From Banduia mediterranea (GTDB lineage: Bacteria; Pseudomonadota; Gammaproteobacteria; Nevskiales; Nevskiaceae), in contig NZ_JAVRIC010000003.1 of the NCBI RefSeq assembly GCF_031846245.1, forward strand, positions 62,001-126,000: a DNA stretch of 64,000 bases, read 5' to 3'. The first letter of the stretch is position 1. Each line of letters starts with the position of its first letter. Below, one piece after another: positions 63,498-64,000 of the stretch. The notes under the pieces are model-generated. The model worked only from the letters and a program-made list of their open reading frames with translations. It was not told the DNA's origin and made no database searches. The translations under genes were made by a program, and so were the position numbers.

Positions 63498-64000
63498 GTG
63501 GGTCTCCGGGCTTCTTCGTCGGGCCGGGAAGCGGCGCGAGCCAGAATGGCATGGGCGCGGTCGACCACGGGCCGGTCGACCATCTGGCCGCCGAGGGCGA
63601 CGGCCTGTCCCGCGGCGGCGGCATCTGCGGCCGTGACTCGCTGTGCCCAGGTGATCTCGGCTGGCGACGGGGCAAGGCCTCGGTGCACCGGCCCGATCTG
63701 CCGCGGATGGATACACAGTTTGCCGGTGAAGCCCAGCGCGGCTGAGCGGCGGGCGTCGGCCTCCGCTACTGCGGGATCGGCGAAGTCAGTGGTCACGCCG
63801 TCCACGGGCGGCGGCAGGCCGGCCAACCTGGATGCGAGCACCAGCTGCAGGCGGTAGGGGTCGAGCACCGGCTCATCACCGGGAATGCCCAGATCCAGGC
63901 GCAGATCCAGGCTGCCGAAGATTAGCCGCAGCGTCCCGGGAGTGCCTGCCAGGGTGTACACCTCGGCAAGCCCCTTCGCGCTTTCGACAGTCGGCAGCAC
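63494..64000 (-). CDS. CoA-ester lyase, citrate-lyase-beta-like (HpcH/HpaI fold), partial
   Basis: 168 residues of the C-terminal part; the 5' end lies beyond the window. LPTVESAKGL (metal-binding Glu), RLIFGSLDLRLDLGI (Asp) and AALGFTGKLCIHPRQIGPVHRGLAPSPAEITWAQRV are the hallmark strands of CitE-like/malyl-CoA-type lyases. It overlaps the enoyl-CoA hydratase gene by 4 bp, indicating an acyl-CoA catabolic operon. Confidence 0.88.
   Translation of the reverse strand: MLPTVESAKGLAEVYTLAGTPGTLRLIFGSLDLRLDLGIPGDEPVLDPYRLQLVLASRLAGLPPPVDGVTTDFADPAVAEADARRSAALGFTGKLCIHPRQIGPVHRGLAPSPAEITWAQRVTAADAAAAGQAVALGGQMVDRPVVDRAHAILARAASRPDEEARRPT

Overview
The window reads as a chromosomal segment of a GC-rich gammaproteobacterium. 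The pilin, PilY1, RarD, YcgL, AcpH, IspH and YjbEFH/Wza/Wzc families present fit that class. A lineage near the Nevskiales/Xanthomonadales is plausible, but no rRNA or other marker in the window settles it.

Region by region. (1) 1-9.9 kb: the 3' end of ispH, then a minus-strand type IV pilus minor-pilin operon (fimT, pilV, pilW, pilX, pilY1, two pilE-like genes, a second fimT/gspH-like gene), followed by tRNA-Thr. (2) 10-18 kb: a Lys/Ala-rich histone H1-like protein, an EptA-like phosphoethanolamine transferase, an ArsR-methyltransferase fusion, AcpH, and a gtrA / GT2 / ArnT-like operon for envelope glycolipids. (3) 18-29.7 kb: a small binding protein and porin divergent from a histidine kinase/NtrC-type pair; a DUF442 phosphatase; a Pat-like protein acetyltransferase beside a histone-deacetylase-family enzyme; a pore-less voltage-sensor protein; and CtaG-Sco. 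(4) 29.7-36 kb: accessory debris (a GGDEF remnant, a divergent tRNA-Trp, a HigBA-like pair with its operator, a truncated LysR gene, VapBC, broken DUF433 and nucleotidyltransferase genes) mixed with housekeeping genes (a lipoprotein, ycgL, csp, a TonB-like gene, an ArsC-like gene, rarD).

(5) 36-60 kb is an exopolysaccharide/capsule locus. At its head are a priming sugar transferase, a MarR-type EPS regulator with a 15-bp palindrome upstream, and an RfaH/NusG-like antiterminator followed at once by a perfect 12-base ops element. A variable block follows: gmd, a CMP-nonulosonate cytidylyltransferase, a CBS-NeuB-SAF-TIM-barrel fusion, Wzx-like and Wzy-like membrane proteins, an unrecognised probable glycosyltransferase, IS remnants, an IS630 element and a pectate-lyase-fold protein. 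GDP-fucose synthase (fcl) and a WcaI-like glycosyltransferase come next. After tRNA-Ala and tRNA-Glu lies the secretion core: yjbF, yjbE, yjbH, wza, wzc. The block is AT-richer than its surroundings, contains two copies of a structured repeat (one with 9-bp flanking direct repeats) in the same orientation, and has long poly-G tracts inside genes.

(6) 60-64 kb: a frameshifted IS110-family transposase with a structured non-coding end, an OmpA-family protein, an enoyl-CoA hydratase and the edge of a citrate-lyase-beta-like gene.

Functional reading (inference). The locus probably makes a fucose- and nonulosonic-acid-containing polymer: priming transferase, glycosyltransferases, Wzx/Wzy, then Wza/Wzc export with YjbEFH accessory proteins. 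Its long operon is probably controlled by MarR-type regulation and RfaH/ops antitermination, with possible phase variation at poly-G runs. No Wzb phosphatase, NeuC epimerase or GfcC/YjbG protein is visible.
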